A stretch of DNA of 64,000 nt, taken from positions 118,362 through 182,361 of the forward strand of contig NZ_PYXZ01000010.1 in the NCBI RefSeq assembly GCF_003057875.1, in the 5' to 3' direction. Made by a program: the position numbers and the translations under genes. How positions within the stretch are numbered: the stretch's first letter is position 1; each line of letters begins with the position of its first letter. This DNA comes from Nocardioides currus. GTDB lineage: Bacteria > Actinomycetota > Actinomycetes > Propionibacteriales > Nocardioidaceae. The notes under the pieces are model-generated. The model was not told where the DNA came from and did not search any database. It saw nothing but the letters and a program-made list of their open reading frames with translations. Positions 14,825 through 21,974 of the stretch are shown piece after piece.

Positions 14825-16447
14825 TCAGGCGGCGCTGTCGCTGGCCTCGTCGCTGGCCGCGTTGCCCTCGGTGGCGTCGTCCGCTCCGTCGCTGTCGGTG
14901 CTTGCCTGCGGCTCCTCGCCCAGCAGGATCCGCTCGACCTCGCTCGGCTGGTAGCCCCACTGCGCGAGCGCGCCGAGCACGCGGGCGTCCCACGCGGAGG
15001 GGCTGCGCCACGTGTGCTTGCTGGTAGAGGCCTCCCATGCAGCGACGACGGTGGCGAGCGTGGTCATGGTCGCGGCCTTCGGCGTGGTCGCCTTGGTGGC
15101 GATCTTGTGGCACTCGTCGTGGCCCGCGCCGTAGTAGCCAGTCGGGACCTCGATGCCCAGCAGGGTGAAGAGCATCGGGTGACGGTGGTCCATGGCCTTG
15201 CTCAGCGTGTAGTGGCCGGTGACGACCGCCTCGCAGATCAGGGCCTCGGCTCCCTTCGGTGCGGTCTTGCGGGCCACGAACCCCGCCAGCCACTCGCGGC
15301 GCACGGTCTCGGCGCTGGCCCACGCCTTGTTGTTGGCGATCACGCGGCGGCGCTCCTGGCGCTGCTGCTCGCGCTGCGCTTCGGCCTCCGCGCTCTCGCC
15401 GTCGTCGTCGCTGCTGTCGGCGGTGCTGCTCCCGGAGCCGCCGCCGCGACGACGCAGGCCGGAGGCGGCGAGGTCGGTGAGGACCCAGACGGGCACGTAC
15501 TGCTGGTAGGGCTCGGCGGGCTCGCAGTCCTCGCTCTCCTCGTCGCTGCCGTCCTCGGCCTCCTCGTCGTACTCGTCCTCGGGGTAGATCCACTCCTTGA
15601 CGACGTGGACGCGAGCGCCGGGGACGTTGGGCCACTCCTCCTCGGCCAGCGGCTCGCCGTCCTCGGTGACCAGCCGCTCGATGCGCAGTACCTCGCCCTC
15701 CTGCTCGGCCTGCTCGACCTCTTCGGCGGTCAGGACCGGCAGGCCCTCGGCGCGCAGGCGCTCGACCTCGGCGGCGTCGGCCGCGCGCTCGGCGGCCTCG
15801 TCGCGCAGCCGCTGGGCCTCGTGCGTGAGGGAGCGTCGGTATCGCATGGCGTACTCCAGGCGCGCGACGGCGTCGGGGTCGTGCTCGAACTCAGCGAAGA
15901 TCCCGGCCTCCTCCAAGGTCAGGTCGCCGGAGTCGAGCCGGTTGCGGGTCTGGTCGGCCTTGGTGACCGCCAGGGCGGCGTTCACGGTCGGGCGGTCGAT
16001 GCTGGTGCGCTTGGCGATCTGCGCGGCGCTCACGCCGAGCAGGGCCAGCTGCTCCACGCCAGCGACGATCTCGGACTCGCGCATCCCAGCACGGTGGATG
16101 TTCTCGACCATCTGGTCACCGATCCGGTCGGCGTCGGCGGGCTGGGGAACGACGCGGGCCGGGATCAGGCCGGTGGGAGTGCCGACCTCGGCGGCGGTCA
16201 CGGTGCGGCGCTGGCCGCGCAGCAGGACGTGCTGGCCGTCCTCGTTGCGGTAGACCGTGACGGCTTCGAGCACGCCGCGCTCCTTGATCGACTTGCGGAA
16301 CTCCTTGTGGTCAGGGCGCAGGTCGGTGCGGACGTTGGTGCCGATGATGATGTCGGCGGGGTCGAGGTAGGTGAACTCCTCAACCTGTACGACCTGGGCG
16401 GTGTGGTCGGTCTGGTCGGTGGCGGGGGTCTCGATGGTCTCGGTCAT
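14825..16447 (-). CDS. ParB/Spo0J-like nuclease-domain protein
   Basis: 540 residues from ATG 16447, chosen because GGAGGAAC lies eight bases upstream; the frame itself is open further. The N-terminal ParB domain is clear: YLDPADIIIGTNVRTDLRPD, FRKSIKERGVLEAVTVYR, VLLRGQRRTVTAAEVG and MVENIHRAGMRESEIVAGVE. A helix-turn-helix follows (LALLGVSAAQIAKRTSIDRP). The middle is a long acidic linker, and the C-terminus (about residues 385-500) has WASAETVRREWLAGFVARK and ALGYQPSEVER-like segments. This form is typical of actinobacterial plasmids and binds DNA to control partition or transcription. It could act on the shared 13-mer. Confidence 0.85.
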   Translation of the reverse strand: MTETIETPATDQTDHTAQVVQVEEFTYLDPADIIIGTNVRTDLRPDHKEFRKSIKERGVLEAVTVYRNEDGQHVLLRGQRRTVTAAEVGTPTGLIPARVVPQPADADRIGDQMVENIHRAGMRESEIVAGVEQLALLGVSAAQIAKRTSIDRPTVNAALAVTKADQTRNRLDSGDLTLEEAGIFAEFEHDPDAVARLEYAMRYRRSLTHEAQRLRDEAAERAADAAEVERLRAEGLPVLTAEEVEQAEQEGEVLRIERLVTEDGEPLAEEEWPNVPGARVHVVKEWIYPEDEYDEEAEDGSDEESEDCEPAEPYQQYVPVWVLTDLAASGLRRRGGGSGSSTADSSDDDGESAEAEAQREQQRQERRRVIANNKAWASAETVRREWLAGFVARKTAPKGAEALICEAVVTGHYTLSKAMDHRHPMLFTLLGIEVPTGYYGAGHDECHKIATKATTPKAATMTTLATVVAAWEASTSKHTWRSPSAWDARVLGALAQWGYQPSEVERILLGEEPQASTDSDGADDATEGNAASDEASDSAA

Positions 16448-16468
16448 GCGACTGTTCCTCCGGTGAGT

Positions 16469-16481
16469 TGAATAGAATGAA
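16469..16481 (-). promoter_or_regulatory. Shared 13-bp motif, copy 3 (upstream of ParB-like gene)
   Basis: The plus strand reads TGAATAGAATGAA, the exact reverse complement of copies 1 and 2. Relative to its gene the orientation is flipped compared with the other two copies. It ends about 20-bases from the ParB-like start codon, overlapping the expected RNA polymerase footprint, which fits an autoregulatory operator. Confidence 0.55.
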
Positions 16482-16561
16482 CTGACAGGACTAGTCTCCC
16501 AGCGGAAGCCGACGCCTGCCGGTCCACAAAGCAGCCCTGTGGAAACGTGGGCACCAGCCGC

Positions 16562-16585
16562 GCACCTGGGGATAACCCCGGGTGC
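16562..16585. repeat. Inverted repeat, 10-bp arms
   Basis: Arms GCACCTGGGG and CCCCGGGTGC (one mismatch) flank ATAA. It lies 19-bases before a second, longer hairpin. No T run follows, so it is not an obvious Rho-independent terminator. Confidence 0.6.
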
Positions 16586-16604
16586 ACGGGGCGGTGGACT
16601 GCTG

Positions 16605-16646
16605 AGCAAGGGGCGGCGCAGCTCCACCTCGTCGCCGCCCCTTGCT
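16605..16646. repeat. Perfect 14-bp inverted repeat, 14-base loop
   Basis: Arms AGCAAGGGGCGGCG (16605-16618) and CGCCGCCCCTTGCT (16633-16646) pair without mismatch. There is no T tract. With the neighbouring repeat it forms a structured region typical of plasmid origins or partition sites. Confidence 0.7.
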
Positions 16647-16863
16647 GGCAAGGAGACGGGCCAAGGACAGAAAGGAAACGTGCGAAGGTGAGGACGGCGA
16701 TGGGCGCGGCAGGGCAGAGCCCGAGGTGGCCCGGCCGGGAATGCAGCGGCGTTGGTGTTAGCCCCCACGGCCGCCGGCCGGCAACCGTCAGCGCGCCCGC
16801 CAGTTCGCCCGCCAGCTCGAGCGGGTGGGGGCCGGGTTGGGGAGCGGTGAAGGAGCTGATGAC

Positions 16864-17328
16864 ATGACCAGCGAGACCACGATCCGGGTCGGGATCTACT
16901 GGAAGCCGGGCGTTTGGGACCTCGCGCGTTCTGCGTACGTGGCCGACCTCGACACCGACCCTGACTCACCCGACTCGTTCATCGGCTGGCTTGCCCTGGC
17001 GCTCGTGCAGCACGCCCGGCGCTCGCCCGAGCAGCGGGCCACCCTGGCCGTGGACGCAGAACAGCACCCGGCTCAAGTCAGCACGCGCCGGAGCTTCAAC
17101 AAGTCGCACCCGCTGCCCGCCTCGACGATGGGGGAGGTCGAGGCCGCGATTGTCACCGACCGTTCGGAGTTCGGCCGAGCTCTGGGGCGCTCCGCGTTCA
17201 CTCAGGAGGCAGTGCTCGCCGCTGCGGTCGACGCTCGGCGGCGGCTCGGGCGTGAACTGCCGCCGCCTCCGCAGAAACTGAGCAACCGCCCACCGCGTCG
17301 ACCTGGCGGGCGTCGGCCGGCGACGTAA
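16864..17328 (+). CDS. Small plasmid-type protein, possibly segregation-related
   Basis: 154 residues from ATG 16864 with AAGGAG upstream. It begins with a beta-strand-like segment (TTIRVGIYWKPGVWDLARSA), then YVADLDTDPDSPDSFIGWLA and HARRSPEQRATLAVDAEQHP, and ends in a Pro/Arg tail. The opening resembles ribbon-helix-helix or centromere-binding proteins of Rhodococcus/Mycobacterium plasmids, an impression only. Divergent from the ParB-like gene across the hairpin region, which would suit a partition pair. Last supported gene of the mobile element. Confidence 0.55.
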   Translation: MTSETTIRVGIYWKPGVWDLARSAYVADLDTDPDSPDSFIGWLALALVQHARRSPEQRATLAVDAEQHPAQVSTRRSFNKSHPLPASTMGEVEAAIVTDRSEFGRALGRSAFTQEAVLAAAVDARRRLGRELPPPPQKLSNRPPRRPGGRRPAT

Positions 17329-17639
17329 GCCTTCTCCGCGACGGCTGGTCATCTTCGCGGGCAGGCGGAGTTCTTCGACATGTCGTGGCCTGGCCGCCTG
17401 GTGCGAAGACGAGACGGACGGCCCGTGCATGCAGAGCTGGCCACAGCCGCCGCCGTCGCGGCACAGAATCACATGTCGCTTCGCTGGCTGCGGGATGAGC
17501 CCGACCAGGCCGGAGACGGCGTTCGACCACGCCGTCACGCAGGGCCCTCGCCTCGCTAGCGGCCACGGGTGGCAGCAGTGGAGACGACGGCGTGGCTGGC
17601 GTCGTCCTCAGCAGAGCTCCCGAGAGCGGCCGTGCCAGA

Positions 17640-17779
17640 GCGTTTGCGCCGGACGCTGAGATCGTGAACTTGAGTGCGCGCATGTGGGCGTAGAGCTTCG
17701 TCCGGCTAACGCCGAGGTCGGCCGTCGCTCGCGCCTTGTCGGCGCCGTTGGCGTTGAGCGCGTGGAGGATCGCAACGCG
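17640..17779 (-). pseudogene. Fragment of a Fis-type HTH regulator
   Basis: Reading leftward from 17779 the frame gives RVAILHALNANGADKARATA then DLGVSRTKLYAHMRALKF, a clear Fis/HTH_8-type C-terminal helix-turn-helix as in sigma-54-activator-like or GAF-domain regulators. A TAG immediately precedes it in frame, and a shift of one base gives the expected lead-in (AGRERVA). No upstream domain can be joined on. It is a decayed remnant at the edge of the mobile element. Confidence 0.5.
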
Positions 17780-17869
17780 CTACCCGCTCGCGGCCGGCCA
17801 CTCTCATGGCCCGCACGAGCGGCTGGCGTCCTTCGGGAGGTCCTGCATAGTGACGTCGCCGGTCTGCCG

Positions 17870-18016
17870 TCACTTCAGCACGTCCGCCATCACGGCGCGC
17901 AGCTTGTGCAGGATTCCCGGCCCGGCCCTGCATGCGAGGGTCTCGATCGCGCGTCCCCGGGCCTTCATGATCGGACGCCCGTGCAGCTGATACAGCAGAT
18001 ACGTCATGAGCCTCAT
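17870..18016 (-). CDS. Short open frame, unknown
   Basis: 48 codons from ATG 18016 (MRLMTYLLYQLHGRP..., ending KLRAVMADVLK) with G/C-rich third positions. I do not recognise it. It lies in remnant DNA and may be the tail of a lost gene rather than a functional protein. Confidence 0.25.
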   Translation of the reverse strand: MRLMTYLLYQLHGRPIMKARGRAIETLACRAGPGILHKLRAVMADVLK

Positions 18017-18038
18017 GAATGAAACGAATCCACAAACG

Positions 18039-18068
18039 TTGCATTTCGTGGTCCGAATCGGCTATGTT
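18039..18068 (+). promoter_or_regulatory. Candidate promoter for the TetR-headed operon
   Basis: TTGCAT at 18039-18044 and TATGTT at 18063-18068 are separated by 18-bases. CCAC/GTGG half-sites flank the -35 box (CCACAAA near 18030, TTCGTGG near 18045), so a repressor could cover it. The leader to the TetR start is about 170-bases. Confidence 0.35.
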
Positions 18069-18237
18069 CCATCGCATGAGATGGGGTCACAGGGCAGCCG
18101 CGGGGGGAGTTGGCGTGCTCGAACGCTGTACGGTTGGGAAAGCTGTCCGCGCGGACGAGCTCGTCGGGCGTCGGGTGTGGTCGACGCAGCGGTGCCGGAG
18201 CCGCTGTCGCGCTTGGGCGTGACGATGGAGGCGAAGG

Positions 18238-18834
18238 GTGAGCGATACACCACTCTCGAGAATGCTCTCCGAGTCGGAAACCCGGCGTCCCGACGCTCTG
18301 ACGGCCTTCCGGCTTGCTCGCAAGAGGTTCCTGTCCAGCGACCGGGTCGAGATGCGGGAGATCGCCGCGGACCTGGGGGTCAGTCGAACGACGCTGTTTC
18401 GATGGGTGGGCTCGCGCGACGACCTGCTGGTGGAGATCTGCTGGTCGATCGCGAAGCCAACGCTGCAGCACGCCACGGCGGCGGCGGACGATCTGGTAGG
18501 TGGGGACCGGATCGCGTCGATCGCCGAGGCCTTTGCCCGGTCGTCGATCGACGCGCCCTTCTATCGCGAGTTCCTGCGACGGGAGCCGGAGCGAGCGCTT
18601 CGGCTCAACACGACGGCCGCGAGTCCGTTCCAGGAGCGGGTCATCGACCACTTCGCATCAGTCATCCAAGAGGAGGTCGACGAACGCCGGCTGACCTCGA
18701 CACTCGAAGTCGCGGACCTCGCCTATCTGGTGGTCCGGTTGCTGCAGAGCTATGCGTACGCCGACGTGATCGCTGGCGAGTCGCCGGAGCCGGACAAGGT
18801 ACGCCGCTCGGTGAGCGGCTTCCTGCGCGACTAA
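18238..18834 (+). CDS. QsdR-type TetR-family transcriptional regulator
   Basis: 198 residues from GTG 18238 (GGAGGCGAAG upstream); ATG 18262 is a possible shorter start. The N-terminal HTH reads MREIAADLGVSRTTLFRWVG. The segment RPDALTAFRLARKRFLSSDR before it and SRDDLLVEICWSIAKPTLQ after it are characteristic of the QsdR branch of TetR regulators. The C-terminal ligand domain is full length. It precedes a CoA-thioester degradation operon in the same direction and probably represses it until a CoA ester or lactone-like ligand binds. The ligand is unknown. Confidence 0.8.
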   Translation: MSDTPLSRMLSESETRRPDALTAFRLARKRFLSSDRVEMREIAADLGVSRTTLFRWVGSRDDLLVEICWSIAKPTLQHATAAADDLVGGDRIASIAEAFARSSIDAPFYREFLRREPERALRLNTTAASPFQERVIDHFASVIQEEVDERRLTSTLEVADLAYLVVRLLQSYAYADVIAGESPEPDKVRRSVSGFLRD

Positions 18835-18883
18835 GTCTGATCGCTGCGCGCGGCGCCTCCCTCCTGCGGGGAGGGCGCGCCGC

Positions 18884-18988
18884 ATGAGCGTTCTCGCCAA
18901 GTTCCGCCTCGACGGCCGCGTTGTGGTCGTCACGGGTGCGTGCAGTGGACTCGGCGTGATCTTTAGCGAGGCACTCGTCGAGGCGGGT
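18884..18988 (+). pseudogene. 5' fragment of a short-chain dehydrogenase gene
   Basis: ATG 18884 opens MSVLAKFRLDGRVVVVTGAC then SGLGVIFSEALVEAGA, an SDR N-terminus with the TGxxSGxG nucleotide-binding motif. SDR similarity stops at about 18988, where the frame runs into Arg-rich nonsense. The missing remainder (~220 codons) implies a deletion. Confidence 0.6.
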
Positions 18989-19172
18989 GCCGATCGGCTA
19001 CTCGGCCGACAACCACTCCGGCTACCTCGGCTCGACCATCGTTCAGATCAAGGACCCGGCCGTGAAGCAGATCACCCCGGCGAACGTCGCCGACGACGGC
19101 GACGGCGACGGCCCGGTCGAGGAGTACGACGGTGAGCTGGCCGAGGGGCCCGAGTCCGGCCTGCCCGAGTAG
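18987..19172 (+). pseudogene. 3' fragment of an ABC solute-binding-protein-like gene
   Basis: In the third frame from about 18987, IGYSADNHSGYLGSTIVQIKDP leads to an acidic tail (DDGDGDGPVEEYDGELAEGP) and a stop at 19172. The YSADNHSG-STIVQIKD pattern resembles the C-terminus of Leu/Ile/Val-type periplasmic binding proteins. It has no start of its own and begins exactly where the SDR fragment ends, so it is one side of a recombination junction. Confidence 0.45.
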
Positions 19173-19225
19173 CGACCGCCGAGCCCATCGGGCCCGTCGA
19201 GCCAATCGAACCTAGAGGAGACGAC

Positions 19226-20401
19226 ATGAATCCCCACGAACCAGTCATCGTCGACGCGGTGCGTACCCCTGTCGGTCGGCGAGGCGGCGTACTCAGCCAG
19301 TGGCATCCCGCCGACCTGCTTGGCCGGACGCTGAGCCACCTGGTGGATCGGGCCGGCATCGACCCGCACGACATCGACGACGTTATCGCCGGCTGCGTCC
19401 TCACCCAGGACCAGCAGTGGGGGAACATCGCCCGCCACGCCGTGCTCGCCGCCGGCCTGCCGGAGTCGGTTCCGGCAGTCACTGTCGATCGGCAGTGCGG
19501 TTCGGGGCAGCAGGCGATCAGCTTCGCGGCTCAGGGCATCGCCTCGGGCTACTACGACGTCGTCATCGCCGGCGGCGTCGAGTCGATGTCCCAGGTCCCG
19601 CTTCCCGCGGCCTTCGTGCCCGGAGCCCCCCTGGGCCCGTGGTACTCGCCGGCCGAGCTTGCTCGATACGCCGGCGAGCTGCGTCCCCAGGGGGAGAGCT
19701 CGGAGCTGATGAACCAGAAGTTCGACATCACCCGTGAGGAACTCGACGCCTTCTCCCAGCGCAGCCATGCCCGAGCCCTCGCCGCCACCGCGGCTGGCGC
19801 ATTTCGTGACCAGATGGTCCCGCTCACTGCGGACCCTGCTGGCGTCGCCCCGGTCATCGACCGCGACGAGGGCATCCGGGAACACGTCGACCCGGCGAAG
19901 ATGGCCCAGCTGCGCACGGCGTTCGCAGCGGACGGACGCACCACCGCCGCGAACTCCTCTCAGGTCAGCGACGGCGCGGCCGCGCTAATGATCACCTCCC
20001 GGGCTTACGCCGAGGAGCACGGGCTGCGTCCCCGGGCGCGGTTCCGGAGTCTGGCGGTCGCCGGAGCCGACCCGGTGATCCAGTTCAGCGCGATCCTCGA
20101 GTCCTCCCGCAGAGCGCTAGCTCAGTCCGGACTCTCGATCGCCGACATCGATCGGTTCGAGGTCAACGAGGCCTTCGCCGGCGTCCCGCTCATGTTCCAG
20201 AAGGAGTTCGGCGTCTCCGACGACCAACTCAACGTCAACGGCGGCTCGGTTGCGATCGGCCATCCGCTCGGCTCGACTGGCGCGCGGATGATGACTGACC
20301 TGCTCGTCGAACTCGAGCGATCCACGTCCCGGCTCGGCCTGCTCACCGTCTGCGAAGCCCACGGCACCGCCAACACAACCATCATCGAGAGGCTCGACTG
20401 A
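19226..20401 (+). CDS. Thiolase (acetyl-CoA C-acyltransferase)
   Basis: 391 residues, a usual thiolase length, starting MNPHEPVIVDAVRTPVGRRG. It catalyses thiolytic cleavage of a 3-oxoacyl-CoA. The nucleophile is C91 (DRQCGSGQQA), the His loop is H346 (GSVAIGHPLGSTG), and the C-terminal Cys is C376. The usual CxGGG around that last Cys is replaced by CEAHGTAN, a variation seen in side-branches of the family. AGAGGAG precedes the ATG. First enzyme of the operon after the TetR gene; the next genes supply dehydrogenase and hydratase, so it probably performs the last step of one beta-oxidation round. Confidence 0.9.
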   Translation: MNPHEPVIVDAVRTPVGRRGGVLSQWHPADLLGRTLSHLVDRAGIDPHDIDDVIAGCVLTQDQQWGNIARHAVLAAGLPESVPAVTVDRQCGSGQQAISFAAQGIASGYYDVVIAGGVESMSQVPLPAAFVPGAPLGPWYSPAELARYAGELRPQGESSELMNQKFDITREELDAFSQRSHARALAATAAGAFRDQMVPLTADPAGVAPVIDRDEGIREHVDPAKMAQLRTAFAADGRTTAANSSQVSDGAAALMITSRAYAEEHGLRPRARFRSLAVAGADPVIQFSAILESSRRALAQSGLSIADIDRFEVNEAFAGVPLMFQKEFGVSDDQLNVNGGSVAIGHPLGSTGARMMTDLLVELERSTSRLGLLTVCEAHGTANTTIIERLD

Positions 20402-20403
20402 CC

Positions 20404-21147
20404 ATGGACATCCGTGACCGCACATTCCTGGTAACAGGGGGAGCCTCCGGCCTCGGCGGGGCGACGACCGTCGCTCTCGTCGAGCGGGGGGCGAGGGTCG
20501 TCGTGGCCGACCTTGCCGGCGAAGCGCCCGACGGTGCGGTCCTCGCCGTCACCGACGTGACAAGCGAGGAGCAGGTCGCCGCGGCCGTTGAGACCGCTGT
20601 CGGGCTCGGCCGGTTCTCCGGCGTTGTGAACTGTGCCGGGGTTGCCGCTCCGACCAAGGTGCTCTCCAGCACGGGCGTCCACTCCCTGGAGAAGTTCGCC
20701 CGGACCGTCGAGATCAACCTGGTCGGCACCTTCAACGTGACCAGGCTGGCGGCTGACGCCCTCAGCGGCGAGGAGCCGGGGCCCGACGGCGAGCGCGGCG
20801 TCATCATCAACACGGCTTCCGGCGCGGCGTTCGACGGTCAGATCGGCCAGACCGCCTACGCGGCATCCAAGGCCGGCGTGGCCGGTATGACGCTCCCGCT
20901 CGCCCGTGAGCTAGCCAGCCACGGCATCCGAGCAGTCACCATCGCCCCGGGCCTGTTCGGCACCCCGATGGTCGCCGATAGCCTCTCCGCCGATGTCCAG
21001 GCAGCGCTCGGCGCACAGGTCCCGTTCCCCTCCCGGCTGGGCGATCCCGCTGAGTTCGCCTCGCTCGCCCTGCACATCGTGGAGAACCGGATGCTCAACG
21101 GCGAGGTCATCCGGCTGGACGGCTCCCTGCGGATGGCCCCGAAGTGA
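20404..21147 (+). CDS. Short-chain dehydrogenase, 3-hydroxyacyl-CoA dehydrogenase (HSD10-like)
   Basis: 247 residues. Rossmann motif TGGASGLG at residues 11-18, NCAG near 79, and catalytic Tyr/Lys in TAYAASK (Y152, K156) with Ser in the INTASGAA segment. The end (GEVIRLDGSLRMAPK) and the internal LSGEEPGPDGERGVIINTAS insertion match the HSD10/type II 3-hydroxyacyl-CoA dehydrogenase group, which oxidises 3-hydroxyacyl-CoAs with NAD+. It starts two bases after the thiolase stop, and its own stop overlaps the next GTG. Confidence 0.85.
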   Translation: MDIRDRTFLVTGGASGLGGATTVALVERGARVVVADLAGEAPDGAVLAVTDVTSEEQVAAAVETAVGLGRFSGVVNCAGVAAPTKVLSSTGVHSLEKFARTVEINLVGTFNVTRLAADALSGEEPGPDGERGVIINTASGAAFDGQIGQTAYAASKAGVAGMTLPLARELASHGIRAVTIAPGLFGTPMVADSLSADVQAALGAQVPFPSRLGDPAEFASLALHIVENRMLNGEVIRLDGSLRMAPK

Positions 21148-21950
21148 GCGGGGCGACGGCCCCATGGTCCGGGAGCGAGAGCCTGGTCCAGGTGGAGCTT
21201 GCCGGTCCGGTCGCGACGATCACGCTCGACCGCCCGGCGGCGCTCAACGCGCTGAGCGAGGAACTCTGCGCTCAGCTCGACCAGGCGCTGGCAGCTGCTG
21301 AGGCCGCGAGCAGCATCCGTGCCGTCGTGATCGCCGGGTCTGAGCGTGCCTTCTGCGCCGGCGCTGACATCAGTCGGATCCAGCCGAGGGGCCCGGGTGA
21401 CATGCTGGACCCGGGAGGTTTCGGCCTCGCCCCGTTCATCACCCTGACCGCGATGCGCAAGCCGGTCATCGCCGCGGTCCGCGGTCTGGCCCTGGGCGGC
21501 GGGTGCGAGTTGGCTCTGGCCTGCGACATCGTCGTGGCTAGCGATTCGGCCCGCTTCGCCGTACCTGAGGTGAAGCTTGGCGTCATCCCGGGGGCGGGCG
21601 GCACCCAGCGGCTCGTGCACGCGGTCGGCAAGGCGGTGGCCATGCGGATGTTGCTCACCGGTGCCGTGATCGATGCACAGGAGGCGCTGCGGATCGGGTT
21701 GGTCTCCGACCTCACCCTCGACGAGGAATGCCTGCCCACGGCGATGAGGATCGCAGAGCAGATCGCGGGGAACGCCCCGCTAGCCGTTCAGCTCGCCAAG
21801 GACGCCGCGCTGGGAGCCCTGCAGTTGCCGCTCGATCAGGGCCTCGCGCTGGAACGACGCAATTTCTACCTGACCTTCGGCACGGAGGACGCCAAGGAGG
21901 GTGTTTCCGCCTTCCGAGACAAGCGGCCGCCTCGCTTCGCCGGCCGATGA
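21144..21950 (+). CDS. Enoyl-CoA hydratase/isomerase (crotonase family)
   Basis: 268 residues from GTG 21144 overlapping the previous stop. The crotonase signatures are present: FCAGADISRI for CoA and oxyanion binding, GLALGGGCELALACD with E122, and FAVPEVKLGVIPGAGGTQRL with E142. Both catalytic glutamates of true hydratases are therefore kept. It hydrates a 2-enoyl-CoA in the same pathway as the adjacent dehydrogenase and thiolase. The natural acyl chain is not evident. Confidence 0.88.
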   Translation: MSGATAPWSGSESLVQVELAGPVATITLDRPAALNALSEELCAQLDQALAAAEAASSIRAVVIAGSERAFCAGADISRIQPRGPGDMLDPGGFGLAPFITLTAMRKPVIAAVRGLALGGGCELALACDIVVASDSARFAVPEVKLGVIPGAGGTQRLVHAVGKAVAMRMLLTGAVIDAQEALRIGLVSDLTLDEECLPTAMRIAEQIAGNAPLAVQLAKDAALGALQLPLDQGLALERRNFYLTFGTEDAKEGVSAFRDKRPPRFAGR

Positions 21951-21974
21951 CGCAGCCCACATAGGAGAGAACCC

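Larger units (their letters stand above)
16448..16863. other. Intergenic region with hairpins between ParB-like gene and 16864 gene
   Basis: 416-bases without a supported gene. It holds one copy of the shared 13-mer (16469-16481) just upstream of the ParB-like gene and two adjacent inverted repeats (16562-16585 and 16605-16646). These features suit a partition site or a replication/transfer origin of the element. Confidence 0.5.
17329..18237. other. Remnant region between mobile element and catabolic operon
   Basis: About 900-bases hold no intact gene apart from the doubtful 48-codon frame. They contain the broken Fis-type fragment and a likely promoter for the downstream TetR gene. Composition and frame breaks mark it as a former insertion or deletion boundary. 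Confidence 0.5.
18835..19225. other. Deletion scar region upstream of thiolase
   Basis: 391-bases without an intact gene. It contains the first ~35 codons of an SDR gene (from 18884) joined out of frame to the last ~60 codons of a solute-binding-protein-like gene (to 19172), both listed separately. The thiolase ribosome binding site AGAGGAG closes the region. Confidence 0.55.

Noticed and set aside
18884..19135. 83-codon SDR-like gene
   Set aside because: Only the first ~35 codons are SDR; the rest is out-of-frame Arg/Asp-rich sequence, so it is treated as a fragment.
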